Shown here piece by piece: positions 11,739 through 23,118 of a stretch of 64,000 nucleotides of DNA. The stretch comes from Anagrus nilaparvatae (taxonomy: Eukaryota > Arthropoda > Insecta > Hymenoptera > Mymaridae). The number at the start of each line of letters is the position of its first letter. Position 1 is the first letter of the stretch. The notes under the pieces were generated by a model. The model made no database searches. It saw only the letters and a list, made by a program, of their open reading frames with translations, and was not told the DNA's origin. Position numbers and translations under genes: made by a program. The stretch spans positions 2,480,001 through 2,544,000 of the forward strand of contig JAKSXM010000156.1 of the NCBI GenBank assembly GCA_022575985.1. Direction: 5' to 3'.

Positions 11739-12475
11739 GGTGCCAGCGTGGAAAAAAAACCTCTTAAAGAAGCCGATAAAGCAATTAAAAAGATGGCAAA
11801 AAATTGGATGAGCCTGCCTCAGAGAGCTGGTGCGGAGGTCGTCTTTCTCCCCCCGAACATGGTCGATTTGCTGACCGTCGCACATGCATTCAAGATTTTA
11901 ACCTGCAAAGATGCGATGGTGAGCGAATTGGCCATGTTGTCACTCAGAGAGGCCACCTCTATTAGGATGAAAAAAGCGGCTTCTGAGATTGATTGCGCAA
12001 GATTCCTGTCAGGCAGCCTTGATGATGATATGATGGTGAGAACATAACAGATTCATTCTGGTCCAGGTCGAGAAATGCTGCCCGTAGGCAAATTACTCGA
12101 CTTGGATTGAAATGGCACTGGAGTGTAGACAGCCACGAATACTCATTAGAGTGCAACACAACAGGAGAGAGGACAGTAATTGTGCTCCCACAGTCCAGAT
12201 TACAGATAATACGTAGGATGCGAACAGCTCTTACTGGTCATTATTTAAAATCGCTGCTCGCTAAAATGGACCAGGGCAAGGTTTATGAAGTAACCAGCAA
12301 GTGTAAATTTTCAAACCACTATTTAAGGTCTGGAAGCTTCACTCGTTTTTGTGATTTGCGCTTTGTCCACCGAGCTAAACTCAATTGTCTACCACTAAAT
12401 GCAGCTAGACATTGGGAACGGCAAGGTGGCAAACGTTGCCGTAAATGCGGCCACCCGCTAGAAACCTTGCCCATG
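11739..12475 (+). pseudogene. RT thumb and connector region of R2-like element
   Basis: Continues in the same frame as the RT after the TAG, with KKPLKEADKAIKKMAKNW as in R2 thumb regions. A stop near 12045 and a shift to another frame follow; the continuation reads RNAARRQITRLGLKWHW and on to FTRFCDLRFVHRAKLNCL. At its end lies CRKCGH (about 12433-12450), the first half of the CCHC knuckle that precedes the endonuclease in this clade. A further frameshift falls inside the knuckle. Confidence 0.82.
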
Positions 12476-12971
12476 TGATTGGGCACTGTGGAGTACACTC
12501 AGACGGGATCCAAAGACGACACAATAATATACAGAACCGTCTCGTGAAAGCACTAAAGACCCGTGGGACAGTGACTACAAACCAGACTGTACCAGGAGAA
12601 GTCGGCGATTTGGCTCTACTACGTCCTGACATTGTTATTCGTGACGATGTCAAGCGTAATATCATAATCATCGACGTAACCGTTCCCTTTGAGAACCGTA
12701 TGGTCGCATTCGACGAAGCTAGACAACGTAAAGTTGATCATTAACACTCCTAGCTGAGAGTCTCAGAGGAAAGGGTTACATGGTTGAAGTAGATGCCTTT
12801 GTCGTTGGCTCTCTTGGTGGATGGGACTGGCGAAACGAGCGGATCATCAGACTCCTTAACATCAACCAGCGTTATGCGCAGATGCTGAGGAGCCTGATGA
12901 TAAGCGATACGATTCGCTGGTCAAGAGACATATATGTCGAACACGTTTCTGGAGTACGGCAATATAATTAA
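12445..12971 (+). pseudogene. Restriction-like endonuclease domain of R2-like element
   Basis: Frame 12445-12741 gives AHVIGHCGVHSDGIQRRHNN (the rest of the CCHC knuckle, then the conserved RHN), followed by LLRPDIVIRDD and IIIIDVTVPFE. This matches the PD...D core of the PD-(D/E)xK-like nuclease that nicks target DNA in R2-type elements. One more frameshift near 12735 leads to a final frame from about 12750: LRGKGYMVEVDAFVVGSLGG, then SDTIRWSRDIYVEHVSGVRQ, ending at a stop at 12969-12971. The type of nuclease separates this element from APE-type LINEs. Confidence 0.88.
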
Positions 12972-13355
12972 TTAATATTAAAATATACTTATTCATACAT
13001 TTTTTTTTCTATTTTTGAATTTATTTCTGTTCTTTTATTATTTTCATTCTGCTGTAATGCCTACCCAGTCACGTTTCAAGGGTCATATTCAGTTATTTAT
13101 TTATTTATTAAGCAAGTAATTGTATAGATTTTTTTATAATCAAAATTTTATATTGTTTGTTATACAAATAATTTTTTTATCTTTATTTAATTATATGCAG
13201 ATTTATATTTATATCTATGTAAATTTACATTATATGCTATGTTTATTTAAGCAAAAAATGAATTTAATAGAGGGGACTGGAGGCCCCGCAATTCCTCCAA
13301 TAAAATGTAAATTTTTACCCTCCCCTTGTGGGGGGGGCAGTTCTTTTTGAATAAA

Positions 13356-13373
13356 TACGTTTAAACTTAAGAT
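13356..13373 (+). repeat. Target site duplication, right copy
   Basis: TACGTTTAAACTTAAGAT, one mismatch to 8729-8746. Marks the 3' limit of the retrotransposon just after gaataaa. Confidence 0.75.
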
Positions 13374-13945
13374 TAATTCTGATTTTTGTAATTCTAGACG
13401 TAAAAACTAAGAATACTAGACTTTCTGTTTTAATTTATTGTTGTATTTTCTTTGGGGCAAATTAGAGTAATAACGAGACTTGTTATTTATATCTTATTTG
13501 AGATTAATAGATGTAATTTCTAAAACTAAACTTGGGTTAGTGCAATGATTAGTGCAAGTGTCTCGCGCCGAACGCACGATTTTTGGAACACCTTAGCTCC
13601 GAGCGCGCGAATTTCTGAATACTCTGATAGTAAATCTAGCATTAATAAAAATCATACAACAAACATAACAAACAAGAGATAAAAGCAAAAGCCTTTTAAA
13701 AACATAACCATAACCATACATAATACGTGTTTAGAGAATTAGAATAGTTTGGGTTTAGAATCTTAACATCTAGAAAAGGTAACAATTACAAATTATAAGA
13801 ATAGCAAATTGTATATAATGTTGCGTGACATTTGCATTATACCTAGCCCTCAGCTGTAAATAAACATGTTCTATGTATTTTGGTTGTATTTACACAAACC
13901 GGTTATAAGTTTTTTACAATTTTGTATTTGAACCTAAATATCGCA

Positions 13946-15999
13946 AAAGAGCATCCCGGAATATTGGGGAAAATCTGCACCGGAATGAAATCTAAAAAAC
14001 CTTTTGCAGGTTGTTTATACATAAAAAAAAAATAACTTCCGCGTTGGAATTTTCCCCCCAGCTGCCTCTCATGGGGCAGGGGGGGCAAAAACGTGATTTT
14101 TTTTCTCTTTATTTTTCAAAAATCGTTCAAAAATTCATATCTCTGGTTCCTTAGTACCAAAATAGGTCTAAATGGTCTTAAAAAATTTGTCTTTTATACC
14201 ACTTTCACGTAAAAAAGTCAAAAAATAATTTTGCCCCATTTAGGAACCCTTGAATTCAAAAATACTGAAGACAAACGTTAAAAATTTTACCTTAAAATTC
14301 AATTATTTTGCTATATCAAAAGTAACCTCTCTGGAAAATTTATATGTTTTTTGTCTATCAAATAGCTTTAAAATGAGACCGGTCAGAGCAAATTTGAGCC
14401 GCAAAAACTTGCAAAATTTAAAAAAAACCAAAATTTTTTATGAGGTTTTTTTGAAGATAACAAGGAGATTATCAACTGTTTGGGAATACGATTTGCTTCT
14501 AACTTTCCAAACAGGTTGTGGTAGTTGAGAAAACATCTTTCATACCCTTAGTTTACCTGAATGGGCCTCCTGGTCCTAGAAATTAGACTCTATAGCAGGG
14601 GTATATGCTGTATAAGATAGGACTTTTTAGGTTATCTTCTAAATGGCGTTGCTACCTTGTAATTAAACCAAATATCTTCCAGTTAGTCTCATTTTTTTGG
14701 AAAATTTATCACCTTTTGACCCCCGTAAACCGCATTTTTTTATCAGTAATTATCTTACCGTTATAGTCAGTAAACCAAATGAACATATTTGGCCAAAAAT
14801 GGCCAATTTTTAAATTGCTGCAAAAATTGTAATTTTTGACTAAAATGGGTTTTATAGATCTCAAAAATTTTGTATAAGATCCTCATTTTTAAAAATTCTT
14901 TACTTGTTTATTTTCGATCAATTGTTTGCGAGATATAAAAATTTAAAGTCATAGTTTCGCTTTAAGATATTTTAATAAACGCTAATATTTTAAAATACCA
15001 TTTTTATTGAGCTAAATCACGAAAAGCAAATCGAACGAGTAAAAAACTTTTAAAAACTAGGAGCTTGCACAAAATTTCTGAGATTAAAAAACCGATTTTA
15101 GTCAAAAATTACAATTTTTGCAGCAATTTAAAAATTGGCCATTTTTGGCCAAATATGTTCATTTGGTTTACTGACTATAACGGTAAGATAATTACTGATA
15201 AAAAAATGCGGTTTACGGGGGTCAAAAGGTGATAAATTTTCCAAAAAAATGATACTAACTGGAAGATATTTGGTTTAATTACAAGGTAGCAACGCCATTT
15301 AGAAGATAACCTAAAAAGTCCTATCATATATAGCATATTCCCCTGCTATAGAGTCTAATTTCTAGGACCAGGAGGCCCATTCAGGTAAACTGAGGGTATG
15401 AAGGATGTTTTCTCAACTACCACAATCTGTTTGAAAAGTTAGAAGCAAATCGTATTCCCAAACAGTTGATAATCTCCTTGTTATCTTCAAAAAAACCTCA
15501 TAAAAAATTTTGGTTTTTTTTAAATTTTGCAAGTTTCCGCGGCTCAAATTTGCTCTAACCGATCTCATTTTAAATCTATTTGATAGATAAAAAACATATA
15601 AATTTTCCAGAGAGGTTATTTTTGATATAGCAAAATAATTGAATTTTAAAGTAAAATTTTTAACGTTTGTCTTCAGTATTTTTGAATTCAAGGGTTCCTA
15701 AAGTGGGCAAAATTATTTTTTGACTTTTTTACGTGAAAGTGGTATAAAAGACAAATTTTTTAAGACCATTTAGACCTATTTTGGTACTAAGGAACCAGAG
15801 ATATGAATTTTTGAACGATTTTTGAAAAATAAAGAGAAAAAAATCACGTTTTTGCCCCCCCTGCCCCATGAGAGGCAGCTGGGGGAAAAATTCCAACGGG
15901 GAAGTTACTTTTATTTTATGTATAAACAATCTGCAAAAGGTTTTTTAGATTTCATTCCGGTGCAGATTTTCCCCTAATATTCCGGGCGGGATGCTCTTT
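13946..15999. mobile_element. 2.05-kb near-palindromic fold-back element
   Basis: The left arm runs from the outer word agagcatcc to about 14920. The right arm is its reverse complement from about 15035 to 15999. Roughly 115 bp of unique AT-rich DNA lies between. Matching landmarks include the C-rich block near 14050 against 15860, the aaccgcattttt block near 14730 against 15205, and the aaatatgttcatttggttta block. Arm identity is high by eye. The open frames at 14250-14528 and 15413-15691 are the same sequence read from each arm, so they are not independent genes. No clear TSD. A diverged piece of the inner arm is at 59640-59990. Confidence 0.8.
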
Positions 16000-17064
16000 G
16001 TTGGTTTGATTTTTTTCAAATTAGATTTAAATTATATTTTATAAAAATATTTTATCACGTATTTTCATCTTCGCAAAAAAAAATGTGCAATAAGCTAATC
16101 CGAAAGCTCCAGATTTAAATCTGATACTTCTTAAGTTATACTACTAAATATATTAAAAATTTAAAAAACGTTAATAAAAAAAAAAATTTAAGCTAAAAAT
16201 AATCGACTCTGCACATTTTGAGATATTTGAGCTCAAATACAATTTTGTAAATAACTGTGACAAAATTTTAAATAATGGTTATTTCACAGATGCTTAAATA
16301 AATTTTTAGACTCCGGAAGCAAATTCTAAGGGGAATTTTTTTTTTTTTGTACGTTTTACCTATCTGAAATTAAAATATTTTTCAATATCAAATAAACATT
16401 TGGCAGCAAGAATAAGAAAATTTTAAGTCTATTTACCAAAAAGGCTAAAAACACGTAAACGGCTGCCAAAAATAAAAAATTGGAGCTAGAAAGCTAACAG
16501 TTGGTTGGATTATACTTAATTTTAATTTTAGTTTCGGATAAAAATAGTTTGGACTTATTCCTGCTACTCTTCAGTCCAATTTTGACCAAAAAAATTATTT
16601 GAAGCTCAATTTATTAAAATCTGTTATATAATTTTTTCAAAAACAATTTACCAATTTTTATTTAATTGAAACTGTCTTAAAAAAAGGCTAAAGTAGCAAC
16701 AATAATAAATTTTAAGGTAAAAATAAGAAAAATAAAAAAATTTTTATTTCCATATGTTTTTTTTATGATGAAAAAGCTGTATGAAATGCTGAGGTTTTTT
16801 TTGTATCTATAATATGTTCTTCAAATGTTGGAGGGTTTCCCACAAGTTCTCGTAATATAACGAGAGTATGTTATTAACAAATTTCGAGGGATATAAGCTT
16901 TAAAATAAAGTCTCTTTTTTTTCTATATACCTGTATATTGCACATGCGTATATTTAACTTTCACCCTCCAAAATATAAAGCTTTATACTATATATATATG
17001 GGCACTTTTCACAGAAACAGTATATTTTTCTATCACTTACGGCGCAACACTTATAATCTTTTTT
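16000..17064. other. AT-rich intergenic DNA
   Basis: No gene, tRNA or clear repeat recognised. Only low-complexity A/T runs and weak 'ggctaaaa' words. Confidence 0.5.
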
Positions 17065-17508
17065 AATAGTATATTACGATACCGTGTCCAGAAAAGTAAA
17101 GAATGGACAAAATCGCTCGTAAATTACCATCCGAGGTGAAGCCGTTTTTTCGTCAGTGGCGAGAAAACGCGTCTTTTCTGGTAGCGCAGCGGCTGGGAAA
17201 TACGTGCTTTCTGGCCGCTGACAAGAATAATTTTTTTTTTTGATTTTAAGAAAAATTTTATTTTTTATTTTTTTCAAGATCCAAATACCTAAATTTTTCA
17301 ATGGTACTGTTACAAACGTTAAAACAAATTTTCTGGTTTGCGGCTAGAAAGATTGTATTTCTCGGACGCTACGCTTCAGGCAAATAGCTATTTTTTCGCC
17401 ACAGACACAGAAAAATTTTTATACGACCCTTGTCCATAAATAAAGAATTCCCCAATGCGATTTGAGCCATTCCTTACTTTTCTGGACTCGAGCCGTAAAT
17501 ATACTATT
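17065..17508. mobile_element. 444-bp MITE, 'gtccagaaaagtaa' family, full copy
   Basis: Ends aatagtatattacg...gtccagaaaagtaaagaatg and cattccttacttttctggac...cgtaaatatactatt are inverted. The interior has GC-richer hairpin words (gcagcggctgggaaatacg, ggccgctgacaa) unlike the surrounding DNA. Partial relatives are at 20065-20275, 35505-35905 and 41837-42075. An open frame on the minus strand (17074-17301) reads through the TIR and is not a gene. Confidence 0.75.
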
Positions 17509-20064
17509 TACGTGTTATTGTTATGGGATTTTTTATTTATGCGGATGTTTTTGACACTTTGAGACTAATTTAAAAAGCTCTTGATTGAAGTCATAAAATT
17601 TTCTCATATTTGGATACCTTATTTTTTCATCAAAACACGTTACTGAACCAGATGCATCAAGTAAAATATTGCATACACTTTGAGAAAACGATCTGGACGT
17701 TTTTGACATTTTTATTTTGTATTAGCGTTTTAAATTTTAAAATTAAAAATTTTCGTTGATAAACCTTTTATTATCCAATTTTTAAGTTTTCTATGGTTCA
17801 TATATGAGTTGTTAAGTAAAAAAAAAAATTAAGGCAGAGCTTTAAAGTGCACAAATATGGACTGTGCACTATGAAAATGTTGGGAAGCTTAAAAATAGCT
17901 AAAAACGAGGGACAGATTTAAATACCAGGATACGCTAAGAGGAGTGCATAAAAATTTGTTTCGTTGAAAAAAATGAATTTTCGGTACCTAAATACTTCAT
18001 ATGCATCAAACAGAAAAATTTAAAATTTAATTTCAAGCCGTCAATACTCAAAGTTTACAGTTTAGGAAAAGGACAGTGGACGTTTTTGACTTTTTGAATA
18101 CATAGGCTCAAGAAAATTTTTCACTAATATATGCGTAGTTGATTTGGACTTTTTAAAACAAAAAAAAGCTTTCATTTCAGATTTAAGTGGGGGGAAACTA
18201 TGTACACTGAATCTGTGAAAAGCAAGCATATACATTTTCTTCCTGCATAGTAGTACTATACTCTTTATGACTTCCCGGGATTCTAGTATCGAATTTACTA
18301 TTGTCGAAGCTACTTATATTAATTTTATCCAAGTTAAAAAATTACTTATTTTTGTAATTTTTAAAATTATTTTATTTAGGTAATTTTAAAATAAAAAATT
18401 TTTTGAAAAAATTTTATTTAAAATTTTTAAAATTTATTTTTTTATTTCACAGGTGTTTAAAGTTTGATATACATAAATAGAATATGTCAATAAATAACTC
18501 GAATAAACCGCTTAACAAAATAATAAAAAGTTCAATGAAAATTTATTGTTTTACTGTGTTTAAAAGAAAGTAAATATTTTTAAAAAATGCAGTGCTTTTT
18601 TTTTAAATAAAAAAATTTTTAATTATATTACGAGTGAATGGAAAAACGAATAGTATATTGCTATTTTTGGTAAGATTTAATTTAATTATTTATATGAATT
18701 CACACGTTTTTTTTATATCTACTCTTAATAGAACTGAAACTATGCGTTAATTCGAATTGAGAAAACCAATAAATTTTTTTCGTTTTGTAAGTTTAATAGT
18801 AAAATAAAATTTTATTTATTTATTCTGCATTTTTTTTTCTTCTTTGTATTAAAAATTTAATTAAAAAACAATGTATTCTTTTTTATGTTCGGTTATAAAA
18901 TTGCAATTCATATATTCTATAAAATTTAATTTTCATGTGCGTTTTTGTTTTCATTGTAAATAATGAAACTAATTAAAAATTCCAATATATTTTTTACTGG
19001 TTTTTATTCGAAATGGGTAATTAAATTTTTTTATTTAATGTGGTGAAATTAAAATATCTTTTTTACAATTTTTAGTATAAAAAATACATACTTGAAGTTC
19101 TTGAAAATATTTGTCAATTTACAAAAAAATTGTGATTTAAAAAAAATAAAAAAGTTGCTTGTAAATTTGATACAAAATAACTCAGAAAATATTCAAACTA
19201 TTTTTCAATTTAGTGCTATTTTTGTAAAATATTTTATTTACTACTTTGTTATCAAGTTTTAGAAGCTTTGAAGTTGAATTTTTCGTTATTTTTTTTTGAA
19301 TTTTTGTAAGCTTTTATTTTTTTAACGTAAAAAAATGACGCGATAGCCATTTAAAAAGTATCAAATTTTTTTATTATTAAATTCACGATAAAAAAATTTT
19401 TAAATCTATCCAATATTTGTTGAGACTTATAAAACACAATTCATCGAAAATACATGACAAGGGCCTATCTATAAGGCCAAAATGCTTCGCTTGAAATTTT
19501 TTTCCATAGCTTGAAATTTAAAGCTCTTGCTTAAATGTCAGGAGGAAATTAAATCAAATTAAAAATAAAGTTTTAACTTTCTAATCCAAAAAAGATATCA
19601 TAACATTCACACTTCCAACTTAGCTAATTGAACACATTTCTAACTTTCACTTGTTTATAATTTTATAATTGGGTTGACCGTGGCTAACAATGGAAGTTTT
19701 CGCTAGCGTAAATAATTAAGTTCTCTAATAGTCTACTAATTTGTGAAATGAAGGACAACAACAAACTTCAAGATAACTTAGTTTACACTAGTTGCCGTAT
19801 ATATATTATAATACTTATATTTATTAATTAAACGCATTCGGTGCCATGGGTCTCGGTTTGCTCAGACCCTTAGTTAAAATACAATAGGCGAATGACTGTT
19901 TATTTGGTTTCTTAGAATTTCAATTTAATTTGCTGTAAACTTTGTTATTAATTATTTTTTTGCAATTTTAAGAGATATATTTGATATTTATTTCTAAAAG
20001 AAAATACTTTTTTGTTGCGTTGTGAAAGGGATTAAAAAACATTATTTTTAAACTAAAGATAATC
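17509..20064. other. AT-rich intergenic DNA
   Basis: No gene recognised on either strand. Long A/T tracts and short frames full of Phe, Lys, Asn and Ile only. Confidence 0.5.
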
Positions 20065-20275
20065 CATCGCACGTAAATTACCATCCGAGGCGAAGCCGAG
20101 TAATAATTTAATTGCACATAAATTGGACATAAATTGGTAAACTGCGATCTGGAGCATTTCCTATTTTTGCCTAAAAGGGCAGTATAAGATTACTATGCGT
20201 CAGTGTCGAGAAAGCATGGCTGTACCGGCCGCGCAACGATCAGGAAATACTTGCTTTTTGGCCGCTGACCACTAA
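20065..20275. mobile_element. Partial copy of the 17065-17508 MITE family
   Basis: Shares taaattaccatccgaggcga, aactgcgatctggagcattt, the cagtgtcgagaaagcatg block and ggaaatacttgctttttggc with the other copies. Both outer termini are missing, so it is a truncated relic. Confidence 0.6.
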
Positions 20276-20591
20276 AAATCATTAATTTATAACTAAAACA
20301 TTGCATTCTACTAAAATAAATTAAGACACATAAAATTTCTTATTTATTCAGATTCAAAAAAAAAAACTTTTTTTTTGCCCTCCCGGCGTAAAACTCATGT
20401 GTAAAACATGTCACGGAATTTTCTGAACTCGTTGTTCGCCCAGGTAGGCAAAAAATATCATAATTGCCATGGGCGCAAAACTTTGGATACAAATACAATA
20501 ATAATACAATACAAATACAAATACAATACACGCCGAGCACTCGTGCTAGTGCCAGGTAGTAAAATTTTATGCCCTTGATAATTAATATACT
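20276..20591. repeat. Old dispersed repeat plus ATACA microsatellite
   Basis: 20380-20475 resembles 6700-6830 (ggcgtaaaactc, actcgttgttcgccc, ggcaaaaaatatcataa). It is followed at about 20490-20530 by an imperfect (ATACAA)n run. Nothing coding. Confidence 0.45.
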
Positions 20592-20700
20592 CACGGTAGA
20601 GCTGCTTTGGTTGAGTATTCAACCAATTAGTTGAAAATTCAACCAAAAACTGCGAAATTCAACCAATCAGTTGAATATTCAACCAAAGCTGCTCTACCGT
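20592..20700. mobile_element. Short palindromic MITE, ~110 bp
   Basis: cacggtagagctgctttggt ... accaaagctgctctaccgtg, with the arms continuing through ttgagtattcaaccaattag against ctgattggttgaatattcaa. About 46 nt per arm and a short loop. The smallest fold-back unit in the window. Confidence 0.7.
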
Positions 20701-20731
20701 GCTGAAAATTTCTTAACAATACGTCAGTACA

Positions 20732-21673
20732 TACACAGAAAAAAAAATTAATTATGAAAAAAAAGTAGCAAAAAATAATAATGAATGAATTTATTAAAAG
20801 AAAAAGAAAAAAAAAGCTGTCATTATTATATAAAAATCTTAAAAGATATGTAATTATGCAAAATAAATTAATGCAGAGACACGTATAAGAAAATGAATTG
20901 TTAAAAATTCAAGTTGAGCTTTTATTATTATTATTATTATAATTTAAGACATTATAATTTATTATGTAATATTTAACATCATAATTAAAAATAAAAAAAA
21001 TTTCTATTATTTATAAAAATTTTAATTAATTCTAAAATTTAATTTTAATTAATGATATGAAAGTATAAATTGAATATTTAAAATAAAATATTAAAATTAA
21101 TTTATGACATTTACCTTTTTCCTTATACTCGTTAATATCATATTCATAGTTATTAAAATCTTAAAAATAATTATTTTAATTATAGATACTGTCTGTTTTT
21201 TTTCAGCTTTAATAATTATAGATTTTCTGACATTAACATTGAGAAACTATTAATTAAAAGAAAAAATTTTTTTATTAGCTATATTCTTACATTTACGCTT
21301 GGAGAAAGAAATAAGCTGTTTTAGATGGATAAAATTCCGATTATCATAAGTGAAATACTGTAGTTAGTAAAATTATAATTATTTTATCCTTTTTTTCTGA
21401 ACTAATATTTTTTATTTTTTTATTTTTTCTGAATAATTTCATGATAAGAGTATGTTAAATATTTTACAAGAAATATTTTCATTAAATAAATATTTAAATA
21501 ATTTAAATTTTCTACATGGTAAAATATAGTAAACATAGTTTGGTTTTTTTTACAAATTGATAATATTTCAACAATTATTCAGGAAATTTACTAAATTTGT
21601 AGTATTTTTACTAATTTTTTGTAAATTTAATAACTTGTAATAATATTGAATGCATATTTTTTTTTACTGTGTA
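20732..21673. mobile_element. Possible TA-flanked Tc1/mariner-type relic
   Basis: Left end TACACAGAAAAAAAAATTA and right end TTTTTTTTTACTGTGTA are imperfectly inverted with TA at each side. The interior is low-complexity AT with no transposase. The A/T-rich ends make this a weak call. Confidence 0.3.
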
Positions 21674-22680
21674 TGAGTAAACAGTTGTAAATTTAATAGG
21701 GGTTAAAAGCTTCAACTTGTCAACTCCTTTTTGAGTGTGCCAAAGTAACGCAAAAATATTATTTACGGTCCATGAGGGCTAGCTGTTTCGAAATATAAAT
21801 CCCTTACAGAAACTATCACTACTTCCTTGTTTGATTTGTGAACATATCAAAGCACCTAAATTAATATATTTTTAAACTTTAATAAAAATTCTTGATTTTT
21901 TGAGCTAACAAATTTTTTTTTATTGAATGATTTTTAGAATAAATTGCCTGCGTTCTGAAGACATTCAATCTTCATTTTCAAATATATTTAAGTGTAATGT
22001 TTCTTAGCAAATCACACTAGGTAGATCTTAGCACTCGATTTAGAGAGTTTCCTTTTCCCAGTATATTAAAGCCCCAAATTCACGATTAAATCATTCTGTT
22101 TTAGCCTCAACCTCTATTGATCATAATAGCAACCTTTGGACCCCACTTCATCGACAACCTCTTAGATAGACTGATACCTAGAATAACAACATTCGCTAAA
22201 GAAACGAGTTCTGCATGATTTATGACTCTGAAACGTATAAATTTCGTAACACTCTTCTACTACTTATAAAAATGATCTAAATAGTCCTTAATCTTTTTCT
22301 TTCTAGAAATATTACGATAGTTTAAATCCCCCAAAATGATCCAATAAAACTTTTTATATTTTTAAATAAAGTTATAAAAAATTTCCTGGGTAAATTAAAA
22401 TAATGTTACATGAAATTTTTATAAAACAGTGCTTCTGTTTAACCACGTCTCGGATTTCCTGAATACATAATGCTATGAGATAATTTAAGCATGAAAAAAT
22501 TTTTAAAAAAATAGTAACTCATTAAACTTTGCAAAAAGCAGATTTTTATACCAAACTTTGTTCTGGTTTTTTTAACACAAAAGAATATGACTTCTATTCA
22601 TCCATATGTGTGCTACCACAAAAATATTTATACATCATAAGCTTTTGATTGATTGATTGATGGATTATTTTGTTCATTGC
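21674..22680. other. Intergenic DNA, slightly less AT-rich part
   Basis: No gene identified. The stretch 22030-22330 is less repetitive than its surroundings and could be an old coding relic, but I could not match it to any protein family on either strand. Confidence 0.4.
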
Positions 22681-22789
22681 ATGAAATTCTACGAAAAAAA
22701 AAATATGTGACAAAAGTTTTGCAAAATGAGTACTTTTACATGAATACTTAAGCAAAGAAAAAAAGTAATAATAAATTTTGACAATTTTA

Positions 22790-23056
22790 AATGCGGTTTT
22801 AAAAGTTATTATTCCTGTAAATTTTCAGAAAATGAGTATATTTGCGAAAAATTAATAAATCGTAGAAACTCCATTTTTTGTGAATCGTCAACTTTTTTAC
22901 GTAAATTTATAACTTTTTTTCGCAAATCAAATTAGCGAAATAAAAATTGTGAAGGACTTTATTAATTTTTTGCAAATTTACGATTTTTATCAAAAACTTA
23001 CTAATTTTTTGAAAATAAACTATTTTTTTGTAAAACTGGAGTTATTTTTAACAGTG
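22790..23056. mobile_element. Diverged relative of the 31323-31730 MITE
   Basis: The right half (tttacgatttttatcaaaaa, cttactaattttttgaaaat, ttatttttaacagtgca) resembles the right end of the element at 31323-31730. The left end is not recognisable. Confidence 0.4.
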
Positions 23057-23118
23057 CACGGTTAAGTTGCTTTGCTTGTATTTTTAAGAAATTTCAAGCA
23101 AAGCAACCTAACCTTGTG
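23057..23118. repeat. Compact hairpin, ~22-bp stem
   Basis: cacggttaagttgctttgct(tg) pairs with (caa)gcaaagcaacctaaccttg, loop about 16 nt. The half-word caagcaaagc...cct also appears near 34960 and 60720, with aggttgctttg near 60540, so it may be the terminus of a dispersed element. Confidence 0.6.

Larger units (their letters stand above)
8747..13355 (+). mobile_element. Decayed R2-clade (RLE-type) non-LTR retrotransposon
   Basis: About 4.6 kb lying between the direct repeats TATGTTTAAACTTAAGAT (8729-8746) and TACGTTTAAACTTAAGAT (13356-13373). These match at 17 of 18 positions and read as a target site duplication. Gene order is N-terminal zinc finger, linker, reverse transcriptase, zinc knuckle, restriction-like endonuclease, 3' UTR, as in the R2 group. 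The 3' UTR (12972-13355) includes a TTAT repeat near 13096 and a C/G-rich hairpin at about 13317-13340, and ends gaataaa. R2 itself lies in 28S rRNA genes; here there is no rDNA and the host is a small inverted-repeat element. Several frameshifts and stops make this copy non-functional. Confidence 0.88.
8646..13626. mobile_element. MITE with 42-nt TIRs, split by a retrotransposon
   Basis: Terminal inverted repeats of 42 nt at 8646-8687 and 13585-13626 match at 38 of 42 positions and begin CAGAGTATTCAGAAATTCG. The bases just outside are ATA on both sides (8643-8645 and 13627-13629), consistent with a 3-bp target duplication. Removing the inner retrotransposon and one copy of its duplication leaves about 354 bp, a typical non-autonomous size. 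The superfamily is not assigned; a 3-bp TSD occurs in PIF/Harbinger and some CACTA-like groups. Confidence 0.75.

Noticed and set aside
8747..13355. Canonical R2 in a 28S rRNA gene
   Set aside because: The flanks are a MITE with 42-nt inverted ends and AT-rich DNA; no rRNA sequence is seen.
14250..15691. Two 92-codon frames that are almost identical in sequence, on opposite strands
   Set aside because: They are the two arms of one palindrome and have no recognisable domain.
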